Shown: one piece after another, positions 27,992 through 36,569 of the stretch | Layout of the letters: each line of letters begins with the position of its first letter | Numbering within the stretch: position 1 is the stretch's first letter | Origin: Mailhella massiliensis | GTDB lineage: Bacteria > Desulfobacterota > Desulfovibrionia > Desulfovibrionales > Desulfovibrionaceae | Length of the DNA stretch: 64,000 bases | Direction: 5' to 3' | NCBI RefSeq assembly: GCF_900155525.1 | Contig: NZ_LT706952.1 | Span: 459,833-523,832, forward strand | Notes under the pieces: model-generated | What the model saw: only the letters and a program-made list of their open reading frames with translations | The model's database searches: none | What the model was told of the DNA's origin: nothing | Program-made: the position numbers and the translations under genes

Positions 27992-28720
27992 ATGGACAAG
28001 CCTGTTCTCATCGTCACAGGTTCCGCCACCGGCATAGGACTTGCCGCCGCACGCCTGCTTTCTTCCCGTTATCACATAGTCGGAACCTGGAACCGTACGG
28101 CACCTTCCGAAGAAGACCGTGCCTTCATAAACGGAACCTTCATTCAGTGCGACGTTTCCCGGGAGGAAGACTGCGCCCGTCTCGTGGAAGAAGCGCGCAG
28201 CCTCGGCTCTCTGCGCGGACTCGTCCACGCGGCCGCCGTCAACCCCACTCCCGCGCCCTCCGTGGCCGATATGAGTCTGGAGTTCTGGAACCGCATACTC
28301 ACCAACAACCTGACCGGCACTTTTCTGCTGTGCAGAGCCGTGCTGCCCGAACTGCGCCTTCAGGGCGGCGGTTCCATCGTGCTCGTCAGTTCCACTGCGG
28401 GACGCAACGGCTTTTCCCTTGCAGGCGGCCAGCCCGGTCATGCGAAAACCGCCTATGCCACCAGCAAGGCGGGCATCATAGCTTTCACCAAGGGACTTGC
28501 CCGGGAAGTTGCGGAAGAAGGCATACGCGTCAACTGCGTGGCTCCCGGCCCCATCGACACCCGCATGCTGCCCAACAAGGAAGCCACGGCGAAAAGAGTC
28601 CCCATGGGACGCACGGGTACCGCCGAAGAATGCGCCGAAGCCATTGCCTTCATGCTGGATAACGCCACCTATACCACCGGCTGCACCCTCGACGTGTGCG
28701 GCGGCCAGTACATGAACTGA
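27992..28720 (+). CDS. SDR family NAD(P)-dependent oxidoreductase
   Basis: A 242-residue short-chain dehydrogenase. The cofactor motif TGSATGIGLAAARLL is at residue 9 onward. The Rossmann Asp-type binding region follows with a QCDVSREEDC stretch. The active site shows VLVSSTAGRNG and YATSKAGIIAFTKGLAREV, giving the Ser-Tyr-Lys triad. The C-terminal TTGCTLDVCGGQYMN is typical. ATG 27992 is used because it places the motif at the usual distance. It is followed eight bases later by the small monooxygenase-fold gene, so both are in one message. Confidence 0.92.
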   Translation: MDKPVLIVTGSATGIGLAAARLLSSRYHIVGTWNRTAPSEEDRAFINGTFIQCDVSREEDCARLVEEARSLGSLRGLVHAAAVNPTPAPSVADMSLEFWNRILTNNLTGTFLLCRAVLPELRLQGGGSIVLVSSTAGRNGFSLAGGQPGHAKTAYATSKAGIIAFTKGLAREVAEEGIRVNCVAPGPIDTRMLPNKEATAKRVPMGRTGTAEECAEAIAFMLDNATYTTGCTLDVCGGQYMN

Positions 28721-28727
28721 GGCCCGT

Positions 28728-29084
28728 ATGCCGGCTTTCGCCATCACCTCGCGCATGCGCGCAAAACAGGGACAGGAAGACGCTTTCGCCGTGCTGCTCG
28801 TCGAATACGAGAAGGCCTGCGCGCATCATGCCGGCCTTCTCTATCACAGCATACAGCGAAACGTGAACGATGCCCGGGAGTTCATCTTCTATGAACTCTA
28901 CGATTCCGAAGAACATCTTCGCCTGCATCGCGCCGCACCGGAAAACAGGGCGTGGGCTCCGGTACGGGACGCCCACATAGAAGAACGACACGTAGACACC
29001 TGGCAACTCATGAATCTGGAAGGTCCGGCCGCACAGCTGTGGAAGTCGTCCGTCTGCGCGGAAAAAGAAACTGCCTCTTCCTGA
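28728..29084 (+). CDS. Antibiotic biosynthesis monooxygenase (ABM)-fold protein
   Basis: A 118-residue protein with the ferredoxin-like dimeric alpha-beta-barrel pattern of YgiN/ABM proteins: MRAKQGQEDAFAVLLVEYEKA, GLLYHSIQRNVNDAREFIFYE (in two parts, HSIQRNVNDAR and EFIFYELYDSEEHLRLHR). Family members include quinol monooxygenases and isomerase- or decarboxylase-like stand-alone proteins, so no reaction is assigned. It is tightly linked to the SDR. Confidence 0.82.
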   Translation: MPAFAITSRMRAKQGQEDAFAVLLVEYEKACAHHAGLLYHSIQRNVNDAREFIFYELYDSEEHLRLHRAAPENRAWAPVRDAHIEERHVDTWQLMNLEGPAAQLWKSSVCAEKETASS

Positions 29085-29114
29085 AAATTTCATGACCATG
29101 CCCCCGGAGAAAAC

Positions 29115-30002
29115 ATGGACCTCAAAGACATGCTGTACTTCTGCACCATTGTGGAAGAAGGGCAGATAAGCAAGGCGGCAAAGCGCCTGAACATAAGCCA
29201 GCCGCCGCTGAGCCTCCGACTGAAGGAACTGGAGGAGGAAGTAGGCTGCTCGCTTATTTCCCGCGCCAACGGAAAATGGAAGGTTACCAAGGAAGGACAG
29301 CTGCTCTACCATAAGAGTCAGCAGATACTCAGCCATATCGAGGGGCTGGCGGAAAGCATACGCAACATAGGTTCGGAATTCAGCGGAGAAGTACGCATAG
29401 GCATAGGCGCGCACTGCATGTCCTATTTCCAGCGCATCGTGCCGGATCTCATCCGAAAATATCCCCGCATTTCCTGTCGTACGGTGGTGGCCGATTCCCC
29501 CACCATAGAACGCTATCTGCAGGAACGTTCCATAGAGCTCGCCGTGCTCCGGCTCAACCTTTCCTACAACTGCTACACCACCTTCAACCTGCCTCCGCAG
29601 CATATGGTGGCCGTGTACTCCAATCTGCTCCCTCCCCCTGCCCACGAGGGACAGGTCACCTTTGAGGAACTCGTGCAGTATCCTCTGCTCTTTTCCCGGC
29701 GCTGGGCCAATGCCGACGGCTTCCGCCCCATTGTCGCCGCCTTTCAGGCAAAACACCTCAAACCGCAGATGGTGCTGGACGCACAGCTGCCTTCCCTGCT
29801 CATCAATCTTCTCTACACCACGCCCGCCGTGGCGCTCATTCCCAATACCGAAATTCCCAGCTATGCGGAGGACGTTTTCCCCGTACGCGACATCGACCAC
29901 TATGTCATCTTCCAGCCCGTGCTGGCCTACCTCAGCGATTCCTACCTCAGCCCTCAGGCAAACGCCGTCATGGAGCTCATCAAGGAATATTGCATCGAAT
30001 AA
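29115..30002 (+). CDS. LysR family transcriptional regulator
   Basis: A 295-residue LTTR. The N-terminal winged HTH is seen in MDLKDMLYFCTIVEEGQISK and AKRLNISQPPLSLRLKELEE. The effector domain follows, with GEVRIGIGAHCMSYFQRIVP near 92. It lies in the middle of the catabolic island in the same direction as its likely targets, not divergent as is usual for LTTRs. It probably controls the TRAP/SDR genes, the flavoprotein and the amidohydrolase genes. Confidence 0.93.
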   Translation: MDLKDMLYFCTIVEEGQISKAAKRLNISQPPLSLRLKELEEEVGCSLISRANGKWKVTKEGQLLYHKSQQILSHIEGLAESIRNIGSEFSGEVRIGIGAHCMSYFQRIVPDLIRKYPRISCRTVVADSPTIERYLQERSIELAVLRLNLSYNCYTTFNLPPQHMVAVYSNLLPPPAHEGQVTFEELVQYPLLFSRRWANADGFRPIVAAFQAKHLKPQMVLDAQLPSLLINLLYTTPAVALIPNTEIPSYAEDVFPVRDIDHYVIFQPVLAYLSDSYLSPQANAVMELIKEYCIE

Positions 30003-30130
30003 TACATATTTATTTTCCATATACAACACCAACAAAAAAAGTCTTTGTTATAACCTGCAGATATACTCTATACATTCTTTTACATCTCTTGTGCTTCTTC
30101 TTGTGTCACCTTTTTGCAAAGGATTTCATC

Positions 30131-30760
30131 ATGAAGGTTCTCGCTCTCAACGGCAGTCAGAATCCCAGGGGAGTCACCTGGCACGCCATCAACCTCGTAG
30201 GTGAGGAACTCGCCAGGGAAAACATCGGGCTGGACATCATCCATATCGGCGCAAAAGCCGTTGCCGGCTGCGTCGACTGCCGCAAATGCCGCACCAACGG
30301 CCACCACTGCATCCATAACGACATCGTCAACGACATCATCGACAAACTGCCCGAATACGACGGACTCATTCTCGGCTGCCCGGTACACTACATGGGCATT
30401 CCCGGCACGTTCAAGGCCTGCCTCGACCGTCTGCTCTACGCCACGGAACATCTCGAAGGCTGGGGGCCCAAGCCCGCCACAGCCATTGCCGTTTGTCGCC
30501 GTGCCGGGGCCGTCAACACGGCCCAGCAGCTCGGCAACTACCTCAACTGTTCCAATCTCATCACCGTGAACAGCCAGTACTGGAACATCGTTTTCGGCTG
30601 GAAGCCCGAGGAATTCCTCTCTCAGGATACGGAAGGCGTACAGACCATGCAGGTACTCGGCCGCAACATGGCGTGGCTGCTCAAGGTCATGGAGGCAGGA
30701 CGGGAAAAATTCCCCGCCCCCGTCTATGACAAGCGTGTCCGCGCCAATTTCTGCCGCTAG
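30131..30760 (+). CDS. Flavodoxin/NADPH-dependent FMN reductase family protein, possible iron-sulfur flavoprotein
   Basis: A 209-residue protein with flavodoxin-like fold. The FMN-phosphate loop LNGSQNPRGVTWHA is at 6-19 and GCPVHYMGIPGTFKACLDRL lies near 85. Four cysteines C47, C50, C53 and C60 form CX2CX2CX6C, matching the compact cluster motif described for Isf-type iron-sulfur flavoproteins. The same area also resembles simpler flavodoxin-family reductases, so a cluster is inferred. Start ATG 30131 follows AAAGGA. Placed between the LysR and amidohydrolase genes, it could provide electrons for a pathway step. Confidence 0.82.
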   Translation: MKVLALNGSQNPRGVTWHAINLVGEELARENIGLDIIHIGAKAVAGCVDCRKCRTNGHHCIHNDIVNDIIDKLPEYDGLILGCPVHYMGIPGTFKACLDRLLYATEHLEGWGPKPATAIAVCRRAGAVNTAQQLGNYLNCSNLITVNSQYWNIVFGWKPEEFLSQDTEGVQTMQVLGRNMAWLLKVMEAGREKFPAPVYDKRVRANFCR

Positions 30761-30874
30761 GCAGACAGGGCAGGGCTGCGGCACGACGATTCCCCCATGA
30801 GGAACGCCCGCCGGGGGCATCATGCCGTTTTTCCTTCTTTTTCCTTGCCGCCCCATACAGGAGGGCAGCTTCCC

Positions 30875-31711
30875 ATGGTCATTGATTTTCGCCTTCGTCC
30901 CCCCTTCGGGGATTACGTCAAGCTCGGCATGTACACCAACAAGGAGCGCTGCAGAAGCTACGCCTCCAACATAGGCAGGGAGCTTGCCCCCTCCATCGCG
31001 GAAGAAAGCATGGAGCTGCTCCTTAAGGATATGGACGACAACGGCATCGACATCGGCGTAGCCACCGGCCGCGTGGAGCACTTTGCCGGAGGCATGAGCA
31101 ACGACAACGTCATCCGTCTCACGGAAACATACCCCGGCCGTTTTTTCGGCTTTGCCGGTCTCAATCCTCTGGACTGGCGCTGGTCGCTGCGGGAAATCCA
31201 CAGAACCGTGGTGGACGGACCGCTCAAAGGCGTGGTGCTGGAGCCGGGAGCGGTGCGCCCGCCCATGTACGGCGACGACGCCCTGCTCTATCCCCTGTAT
31301 GCCGAGTGCGAAAAATACGACATCCCCGTCATGGTCATGCTCGGGGGAAACGCCGGGCCCAACGTGGACTACAGCTTCCCCCGCATCATTCATAAGATAG
31401 CTTCCGATTTCCCCACGGTGAAGTTCATCGTCTCCCACGGAGGCTGGCCCTGGGTACAGGCCGTGCTCGGCGTATGCTTCGTGCAGCAGAACATCTACCT
31501 GAGCCCGGACCTCTACATCTTCAACCATCCAGGCTGGCAGGACTATGTGACGGCGGCCCATACCTATATGCGCAAGCGTATTCTCTATGCCTCCGCCTAT
31601 CCCTTCCTTCCGCTGGAATGCGTGCACAATTTCCGTACGCTGTTCAAGCCGGAAGTTCTGCCCGACCTCATGTACCACAACGCGGCGGCGCTGCTCGGAC
31701 TCGAGGCCTGA
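30875..31711 (+). CDS. Amidohydrolase-like protein (degenerate metal site), paralogue 1
   Basis: A 278-residue TIM-barrel protein of the amidohydrolase-2 type. Fold signatures include GVVLEPGA near 112, FPTVKFIVSHGGWPWVQAVL near 178 and NAAALLGLEA at the end. The usual metal ligands are not seen: the first strand reads VIDFRLRPPFG with no HxH, and the terminal GSDxP motif is ASAYPFLPL with no Asp. Activity is therefore uncertain. ATG 30875 follows AGGAGGG. About half of its residues match the next gene by eye, indicating local duplication. It may act as a metal-independent lyase or isomerase, or as a partner subunit. Confidence 0.85.
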   Translation: MVIDFRLRPPFGDYVKLGMYTNKERCRSYASNIGRELAPSIAEESMELLLKDMDDNGIDIGVATGRVEHFAGGMSNDNVIRLTETYPGRFFGFAGLNPLDWRWSLREIHRTVVDGPLKGVVLEPGAVRPPMYGDDALLYPLYAECEKYDIPVMVMLGGNAGPNVDYSFPRIIHKIASDFPTVKFIVSHGGWPWVQAVLGVCFVQQNIYLSPDLYIFNHPGWQDYVTAAHTYMRKRILYASAYPFLPLECVHNFRTLFKPEVLPDLMYHNAAALLGLEA

Positions 31712-31902
31712 ACCGCAGAAGCATGAAGATAACACACTCCGGCCGGGAAATACCGGATCATCCGGCGCACGGGTCCGCACGGAATGCGTCTTTTCCGTAA
31801 GGCACAAGCCCGGCGGCATCTGACGCCTTCCTGCGGCAGCCGGACACGCTTCCCCGGTTAAACGCCTCCTATCCTCTACGGCACAGCCGAAAAGGAGCAG
31901 AC

Positions 31903-32733
31903 ATGGTCATCGACTTCCGCCTGAGACCTCCGTTCGGGGGCTTCCTCCATACCGGCATGTATGCGGACAAGGCCGCCGCGGACTTCTATGCCGACAATAT
32001 CGGCCTGCGCCGCTCCGAATCGTCCAGACAGCAGTCCATGGAACTGCTGCTCCGGGAAATGGAGGAAAACGGCATAGACATGGGCGTTGCCACAGGACGC
32101 ATAGGCCACAAAAAGGGCAATGTCTCCAACGACGACATCATCCGTCTGACGCAGACCTGGCCGGGAAAATTCGCAGGCCTGGCCGGCATAGACGCCTCGG
32201 ACCCGAAACAGGGTATTGCGGAAATCCGCCGCGTCTGCCTGGACGGGCCGCTCAAGGGCGTGGTGCTGGAACCGGGAGCCATGGCGCAGCCGCGCTATGT
32301 GGATGATGCCCGCCTCTATCCCCTGTATGCCGAATGCGAGGCCTGCGGGCTCCCCGTAGTGCTCATGATAGGCGGCAGGGCGGGGCCGGACAGAACCTAT
32401 TCCCATCCCCAGCGACTCAGCAAGGTGGCCGCAGACTTCCCGGAAGTGAACTTCATCGCGGCACATGGATGCTGGCCCTTCGTACAGGAAATCCTGGGCG
32501 TCTGCTTCTATCAGAAAAACATCTACCTCTGCCCGGATCTCTATTTCTTTCATCTGCCCGGTCAGGACGACTACATCCGTGCGGGCAACTACTATATGCA
32601 GGACCGTATGCTGTTCGGGTCCGCCTATCCCTTCATTCCCCTTTCCTGCGTGCATGAGTTCAGAGAGAGCTTCCGCCCGGAAGTAAGAAACAAGCTGCTC
32701 GGTGAAAACGCCGCACGCCTGCTGGGCCTCTGA
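31903..32733 (+). CDS. Amidohydrolase-like protein (degenerate metal site), paralogue 2
   Basis: A 276-residue paralogue of the gene 191 bases upstream, with the same start VIDFRLRPPFGG, the shared block DGPLKGVVLEPGA near 112, FIAAHGCWPFVQEILGVCF near 185 and an end of AARLLGL. It also lacks HxH and has GSAYPFIPL in place of GSDxP. The His of the HG(G/C)WP strand is retained in both copies. AAAGGAG precedes ATG 31903. The parallel loss of ligands in both paralogues means it predates the duplication or reflects a distinct family. It is the last gene of the island, before a strong terminator. Confidence 0.85.
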   Translation: MVIDFRLRPPFGGFLHTGMYADKAAADFYADNIGLRRSESSRQQSMELLLREMEENGIDMGVATGRIGHKKGNVSNDDIIRLTQTWPGKFAGLAGIDASDPKQGIAEIRRVCLDGPLKGVVLEPGAMAQPRYVDDARLYPLYAECEACGLPVVLMIGGRAGPDRTYSHPQRLSKVAADFPEVNFIAAHGCWPFVQEILGVCFYQKNIYLCPDLYFFHLPGQDDYIRAGNYYMQDRMLFGSAYPFIPLSCVHEFRESFRPEVRNKLLGENAARLLGL

Positions 32734-32787
32734 TCCCGGCACGGCAAATCTCCATCCCTTCGCCGTCCATACGGCCCTATTCCTCTG

Positions 32788-32822
32788 AACGCCGGGGAGA
32801 GTCTGCTCTCCCCGGCGTTTTC
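32788..32822 (+). terminator. Terminator of the carboxylate-catabolism island
   Basis: Perfect 14-bp stem AACGCCGGGGAGAG / CTCTCCCCGGCGTT with loop TCTG, closing in TTTT. Confidence 0.93.
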
Positions 32823-33375
32823 ATACTCCGCCGGCCTCCCCTTCCGCACGCATTTTCCCCAAAACTATCTCTCCGGCCCTTCGACGCCCCGTGCTGCCGG
32901 TACCGCTCCCGCCGCCGGGCAACTCTGAGAGCCTCTTTCCCTGATGCGGAAAACGGCCATGCCGAAGAAGCCCGTTTATCTTCGTTTTCCTCGTCGGCGG
33001 CATACCCCGGAACTGCCGTCGGAGGGGAAAAAGCAACTTTCTGCAATATGAGAGAGGAAACAAATCCCGGCACAAGCGGATAAAAAATTCTCTTTTTTTA
33101 TTAATTGCTTTTTCCTCAGCGGAAAACTTCGTTTTCCGATCCGTCAAAGTGCCGCTCACATTCCATTTTATTCAACAAAACTGAATTATTGAAAAAATAA
33201 CCATACTACCCATATCCCCAAAATACCTCTCTTTTCATCATAATGCGCAACGATATAATATTATGTAGCATATCATCATTTTTTACAAAAATAACAAAGA
33301 ATTACATAGCAGTAAAGAGAATTTACCATTCATAATATCTTTATTTAAGGAGAATAACAAAAGAAATAGACATAA
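32823..33375. other. Gene-free stretch turning strongly AT-rich
   Basis: About 550 bases. The first 230 are GC-rich without a credible gene. From about 33085 to 33470 the DNA is strikingly AT-rich compared with the rest of the window, and no open frame or RNA gene is recognised. It ends in the promoter at 33376. AT-rich segments of this kind can be curved DNA or binding sites for nucleoid proteins. Confidence 0.5.
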
Positions 33376-33404
33376 TTGACAAAAAAATGACATGTGGATA
33401 TATT
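33376..33404 (+). promoter_or_regulatory. Sigma-70 promoter of amino-acid ABC operon
   Basis: TTGACA, exactly 17 bases, then TATATT (5 of 6), about 100 bases before the ATPase start. The strongest protein-gene promoter visible in the window. Confidence 0.75.
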
Positions 33405-33504
33405 TTTACATTATTGTTAAGAACAACTTTTTTTCTTTTCAAAAAAGCCAAAGAAAAACAAGGGGCTGCGCGACGTTTACCTGTCCGCTCCCAGGGAGAA
33501 AAAC

Positions 33505-34230
33505 GTGATCAGGCTTTCCAACGTGCATAAATCCTTCGGCTCCCATGAAGTACTCAAAGGCGTGAATCTGGAAGTGAAGGAAGGGGAAAAACTCGTCATC
33601 ATCGGCCCTTCCGGTTCGGGCAAATCCACCACGGTACGCTGCATGAACGGCCTTGAAATCCCCACGTCGGGTCATGTGTTCATCGACGACGTGGAACTGA
33701 CCCGGAAAAACCGCATTGAACTTGTGCGCAACACTTCGTCCATGGTGTTTCAGCAGTTCAATCTCTACCCGCACCTCACGGTAATGGGAAACCTCACCCT
33801 CGCGCCCGTGAAACTTTTCGGCAAGTCGAAGAGCGAAGCACAGGACATCGCCCGTCACTACCTCGAGGTGGTCGGCCTTGAGGAAAAGGCTCACGCCTAC
33901 CCGGCCACGCTTTCCGGCGGTCAGCAGCAGCGCGTAGCCATCGCCCGCGCGCTGTGCAGCCAGACGAAAATCATTCTTTTCGATGAACCCACCTCCGCAC
34001 TGGACCCGGAGACGGTGCAGGAAGTGCTGAACGTCATGGTCAGGCTCGCCGGAGAAAAGAACATCACCATGGTCATCGTGACCCATGAAATGGGTTTTGC
34101 CCGTGAGGTGGCGGACAGAGTGATCTTCATGGACGACGGTACCATTCTCGAGGAAGGCACGCCCGAACACTTCTTCCTCAGCCCCACCCACGAGAGAACG
34201 AAACAGTTCCTCGGCAAGATTCTGCACTAG
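33505..34230 (+). CDS. Polar amino acid ABC transporter ATP-binding protein (GlnQ-type)
   Basis: A 241-residue ABC ATPase. Walker [11 protein letters not shown] near 34, Q-loop [13 protein letters not shown] near 83, signature [15 protein letters not shown] near 136 and Walker [15 protein letters not shown] near 156, then the switch His in [16 protein letters not shown]. It starts with GTG 33505 after AGGGAGAA. The sequence matches the GlnQ/HisP/ArtP group. It leads a four-gene operon: ATPase, binding protein and two permeases. Confidence 0.94.
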   Translation: MIRLSNVHKSFGSHEVLKGVNLEVKEGEKLVIIGPSGSGKSTTVRCMNGLEIPTSGHVFIDDVELTRKNRIELVRNTSSMVFQQFNLYPHLTVMGNLTLAPVKLFGKSKSEAQDIARHYLEVVGLEEKAHAYPATLSGGQQQRVAIARALCSQTKIILFDEPTSALDPETVQEVLNVMVRLAGEKNITMVIVTHEMGFAREVADRVIFMDDGTILEEGTPEHFFLSPTHERTKQFLGKILH

Positions 34231-34277
34231 ATATTCTGAAAACGCCTTTCGGCATAAGCATCAAGGAGAAGAAAGAA

Positions 34278-35099
34278 ATGAAGAAACTGCACCGCATAGG
34301 CATGTTCCTGCTTTCCGCCGTCGCCGTTCTGGGCCTGTCCGCCGGAGCTTTCGCAGCCCCCCTGCCGGACGACGTTCAGGCCATCGTGAAACGCGGGGAA
34401 CTTCGCGTGGGCGTGAAGTCCGACGTGCCGGGATTCAGTATGCAGGATCTTTCCGGCGAATATGCAGGCCTGGAAGTGGATCTGGCCAGAAAACTCGCCG
34501 AAGCCATGGGCATCAGGCCCGACAAGGTATCCTTCACCGCCGTGACGGCCAAAACACGCGGACAGCTTCTTGATACCGGCGACATCGACATGGTGCTCGC
34601 CACCTTCACCATCACTCCCGAGCGCAAGAACATCTGGAACTTCTCCTCCGCCTACTACACCGACGCCGTTTCCCTGCTGGTGAAGAAAAACGGCGGCATC
34701 AAGGGGTATGCCGACCTTGCAAGCAAGCTCGTGGGCGTGGCGGAAGGCTCCACTTCCAAGGATGCGCTCATCGCCGCGGCCAGGGAAAACGGCGTCACCC
34801 TGACCGACACCGACAACATCCAGACCTTCCCCGACTATCCCTCCATCAAGGCCGCCCTCGACGCCGGTCAGGTCCAGGCCTTCTGCGTGGACGGCTCCAT
34901 CCTTTCCGGCTACCTCGATCCGAGCACGGAAATTCTCACCACCGTCCGCTTCGCCCCGCAGGAATACGGCGTGGCCACCAGGCTTTCCAACAAGGGCCTT
35001 GCCGCCTTTGTGGAAGAAAACATCACCAAGTGGCTTTCCGACGGTACCATCGACAAAATCATCGCAGCGCACAACGTCGCTCCCTCCTTTAAAAAATAG
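34278..35099 (+). CDS. Amino acid ABC transporter substrate-binding protein
   Basis: A 273-residue periplasmic protein with a signal peptide at 1-26 (MKKLHRIGMFLLSAVAVLG, cleaved near AFAAP). The class-3 binding fold shows RGELRVGVKSDVPGFSMQD near 36, YAGLEVDLARKLAEAMGI near 60 and DMVLATFTITPERKNIWNFS near 98. The overall pattern resembles glutamate/aspartate/glutamine-type receptors; the exact ligand is not assignable. AAGGAGAAG precedes ATG. A GC-rich hairpin directly follows the gene. Confidence 0.92.
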   Translation: MKKLHRIGMFLLSAVAVLGLSAGAFAAPLPDDVQAIVKRGELRVGVKSDVPGFSMQDLSGEYAGLEVDLARKLAEAMGIRPDKVSFTAVTAKTRGQLLDTGDIDMVLATFTITPERKNIWNFSSAYYTDAVSLLVKKNGGIKGYADLASKLVGVAEGSTSKDALIAAARENGVTLTDTDNIQTFPDYPSIKAALDAGQVQAFCVDGSILSGYLDPSTEILTTVRFAPQEYGVATRLSNKGLAAFVEENITKWLSDGTIDKIIAAHNVAPSFKK

Positions 35100-35109
35100 G
35101 CATCTTCAG

Positions 35110-35129
35110 GGCGCGGCGTAAGCCGCGCC
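35110..35129 (+). promoter_or_regulatory. Intercistronic stem-loop after binding-protein gene
   Basis: Perfect 8-bp stem GGCGCGGC / GCCGCGCC with loop GTAA, 10 bases after the binding-protein stop and with no T tract. Probably protects the 3' end of the upstream mRNA, so the receptor is made in excess over the permeases. Confidence 0.7.
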
Positions 35130-35148
35130 GCAAATACAGGTTTGAACC

Positions 35149-35871
35149 GTGATCGAGCAAATACTGTCTCCCTCCTGCTGGCTCGTCTTTCTGGCCGACT
35201 GGCAGCTTTTCCTTCAGGCCTTCGGCGTGACCGTGATGGTATCCATCGCAGCGCTGGCGCTGGCCCTGGCTCTGGGCGTCGTGTTCGGCGTCATGTCCAC
35301 CTCGCAGTTTCTTCTGCCGAGGAACGTGGCCCGGGCCTATGTGGAAGCCATCCAGAACACGCCGCTGGTGCTGCAGGCCTATGTGTTCTACCTCGCCCTG
35401 CCCTATATCGGGGTGATGATGGGACAGGTAAGCGTGGGCATCTTCGCCGTGGGCATCTATCACGGCGCGTACATCGCCGAAGTGGTGCGCGCAGGCATAC
35501 AGTCCATCCCGCGCGGCCAGTCGGAAGCCGCAGCCTCCCAGGGATTCACCTATGTACAGACCATGCGCTGGGTCATACTCCCCCAGACGGTGAAAATCAT
35601 ACTCCCTCCGCTGGTCAACCAGATGGTGAACCTCATCAAGAACACCTCCGTCATCGCCCTCATCGGCGGCACGGACCTCATGAACCGCACCAACGACTGG
35701 GCCACCAGCGGAGCCAGCATCTACGGGCCGCCGTTTCTGGTATGCGGCGTGCTGTATTTTCTCCTGTGCTTCCCCCTTTCCACCTGGGGACGGCGCTATG
35801 AGGAAAGACTCAAGAAAAAGGACAGCCATGCCGGTGAAGAGCTCAGAAAAATAGAGGAAGAACTGTCGTGA
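35149..35871 (+). CDS. Amino acid ABC transporter permease 1
   Basis: A 240-residue inner-membrane permease of the HisM/GlnP type. The coupling motif EAAASQGFTYVQTMRWVILPQ lies near 125 (within it EAAASQGFTYVQTMRWVI), preceded by VGIYHGAYIAEVVRAGIQS. About five hydrophobic helices are visible. It starts at GTG 35149, and its last codons overlap the start of permease 2 by four bases (GTGA), a sign of coupling. Confidence 0.93.
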   Translation: MIEQILSPSCWLVFLADWQLFLQAFGVTVMVSIAALALALALGVVFGVMSTSQFLLPRNVARAYVEAIQNTPLVLQAYVFYLALPYIGVMMGQVSVGIFAVGIYHGAYIAEVVRAGIQSIPRGQSEAAASQGFTYVQTMRWVILPQTVKIILPPLVNQMVNLIKNTSVIALIGGTDLMNRTNDWATSGASIYGPPFLVCGVLYFLLCFPLSTWGRRYEERLKKKDSHAGEELRKIEEELS

Positions 35872-36569
35872 TCGAGGTCATTACCCGTACCTTTACGCCT
35901 GAGATACTCTCCTATCTGCTGGGCGGCGCAGGGCTTGTCATCGAGCTTTCCGTCGTCATCGTGATATGCAGCATCTTCTTCGGTCTTATTCTGGCGCTGC
36001 TGCGAAGCTACGACAAATTCATCCTCGGCAGACTCGCGGGCGTGTATATCGAAATCTTCCGCAATACGCCCAATCTCATGTGGGTGCTCATCTGCTATGT
36101 GTACGCGCCCCTGCCCACGGCCTTTCTGCGCTGCTCCTTCGCCTTCGTGCTCTTCACCTCCGCCACCATTGCGGAAATCATCCGCGGCGGACTGAACTCC
36201 ATTCCCAAGGGGCAGTTCGAGGCCGCGTCCTCCCAGGGCTTCGACTTCGTGCAGACGCTCATCTACATCATCCTGCCCCAGTGCTTCCAGAACATCGTCC
36301 CCACGCTGCTCAGTCAGGTCATCACCGTGGTGAAGGATACGTCCTTCCTTTCCATGGTGGCCGTGGCGGAACTCATGTTCCGTTCCCGAAACGCCCTGGC
36401 GCTTCTGCCCCGCTACACGGGCCAGACCGTGGGCATCGCGCAGGTGGCCGTTATCTTCGGCTTTGCCGCGCTCATCTACTTCATCATCAACTTCACCCTC
36501 TCCTGCATCGTCCGCCGCATGCAGAAACGCCGCCAGGCCCAGACCAGGCAGGTCGCGGCCGGAGCCTGA
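35868..36569 (+). CDS. Amino acid ABC transporter permease 2
   Basis: A 233-residue homologue of permease 1, with EIFRNTPNLMWVLICYVYAP near 64, IAEIIRGGLNSIPKGQFEAA near 105 and EAASSQGFDFVQTLIYIILP (coupling helices). GTG 35868 overlaps the previous stop. The two permeases would form the heterodimeric channel. The C-terminus is basic (RRMQKRRQAQTRQ), consistent with a cytoplasmic end. Confidence 0.93.
   Translation: MIEVITRTFTPEILSYLLGGAGLVIELSVVIVICSIFFGLILALLRSYDKFILGRLAGVYIEIFRNTPNLMWVLICYVYAPLPTAFLRCSFAFVLFTSATIAEIIRGGLNSIPKGQFEAASSQGFDFVQTLIYIILPQCFQNIVPTLLSQVITVVKDTSFLSMVAVAELMFRSRNALALLPRYTGQTVGIAQVAVIFGFAALIYFIINFTLSCIVRRMQKRRQAQTRQVAAGA

Noticed and set aside
31903..32733. Assigning the amidohydrolase-like pair to a named decarboxylase.
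   Set aside because: The metal ligands used by those decarboxylases are missing, so any specific reaction would be a guess.
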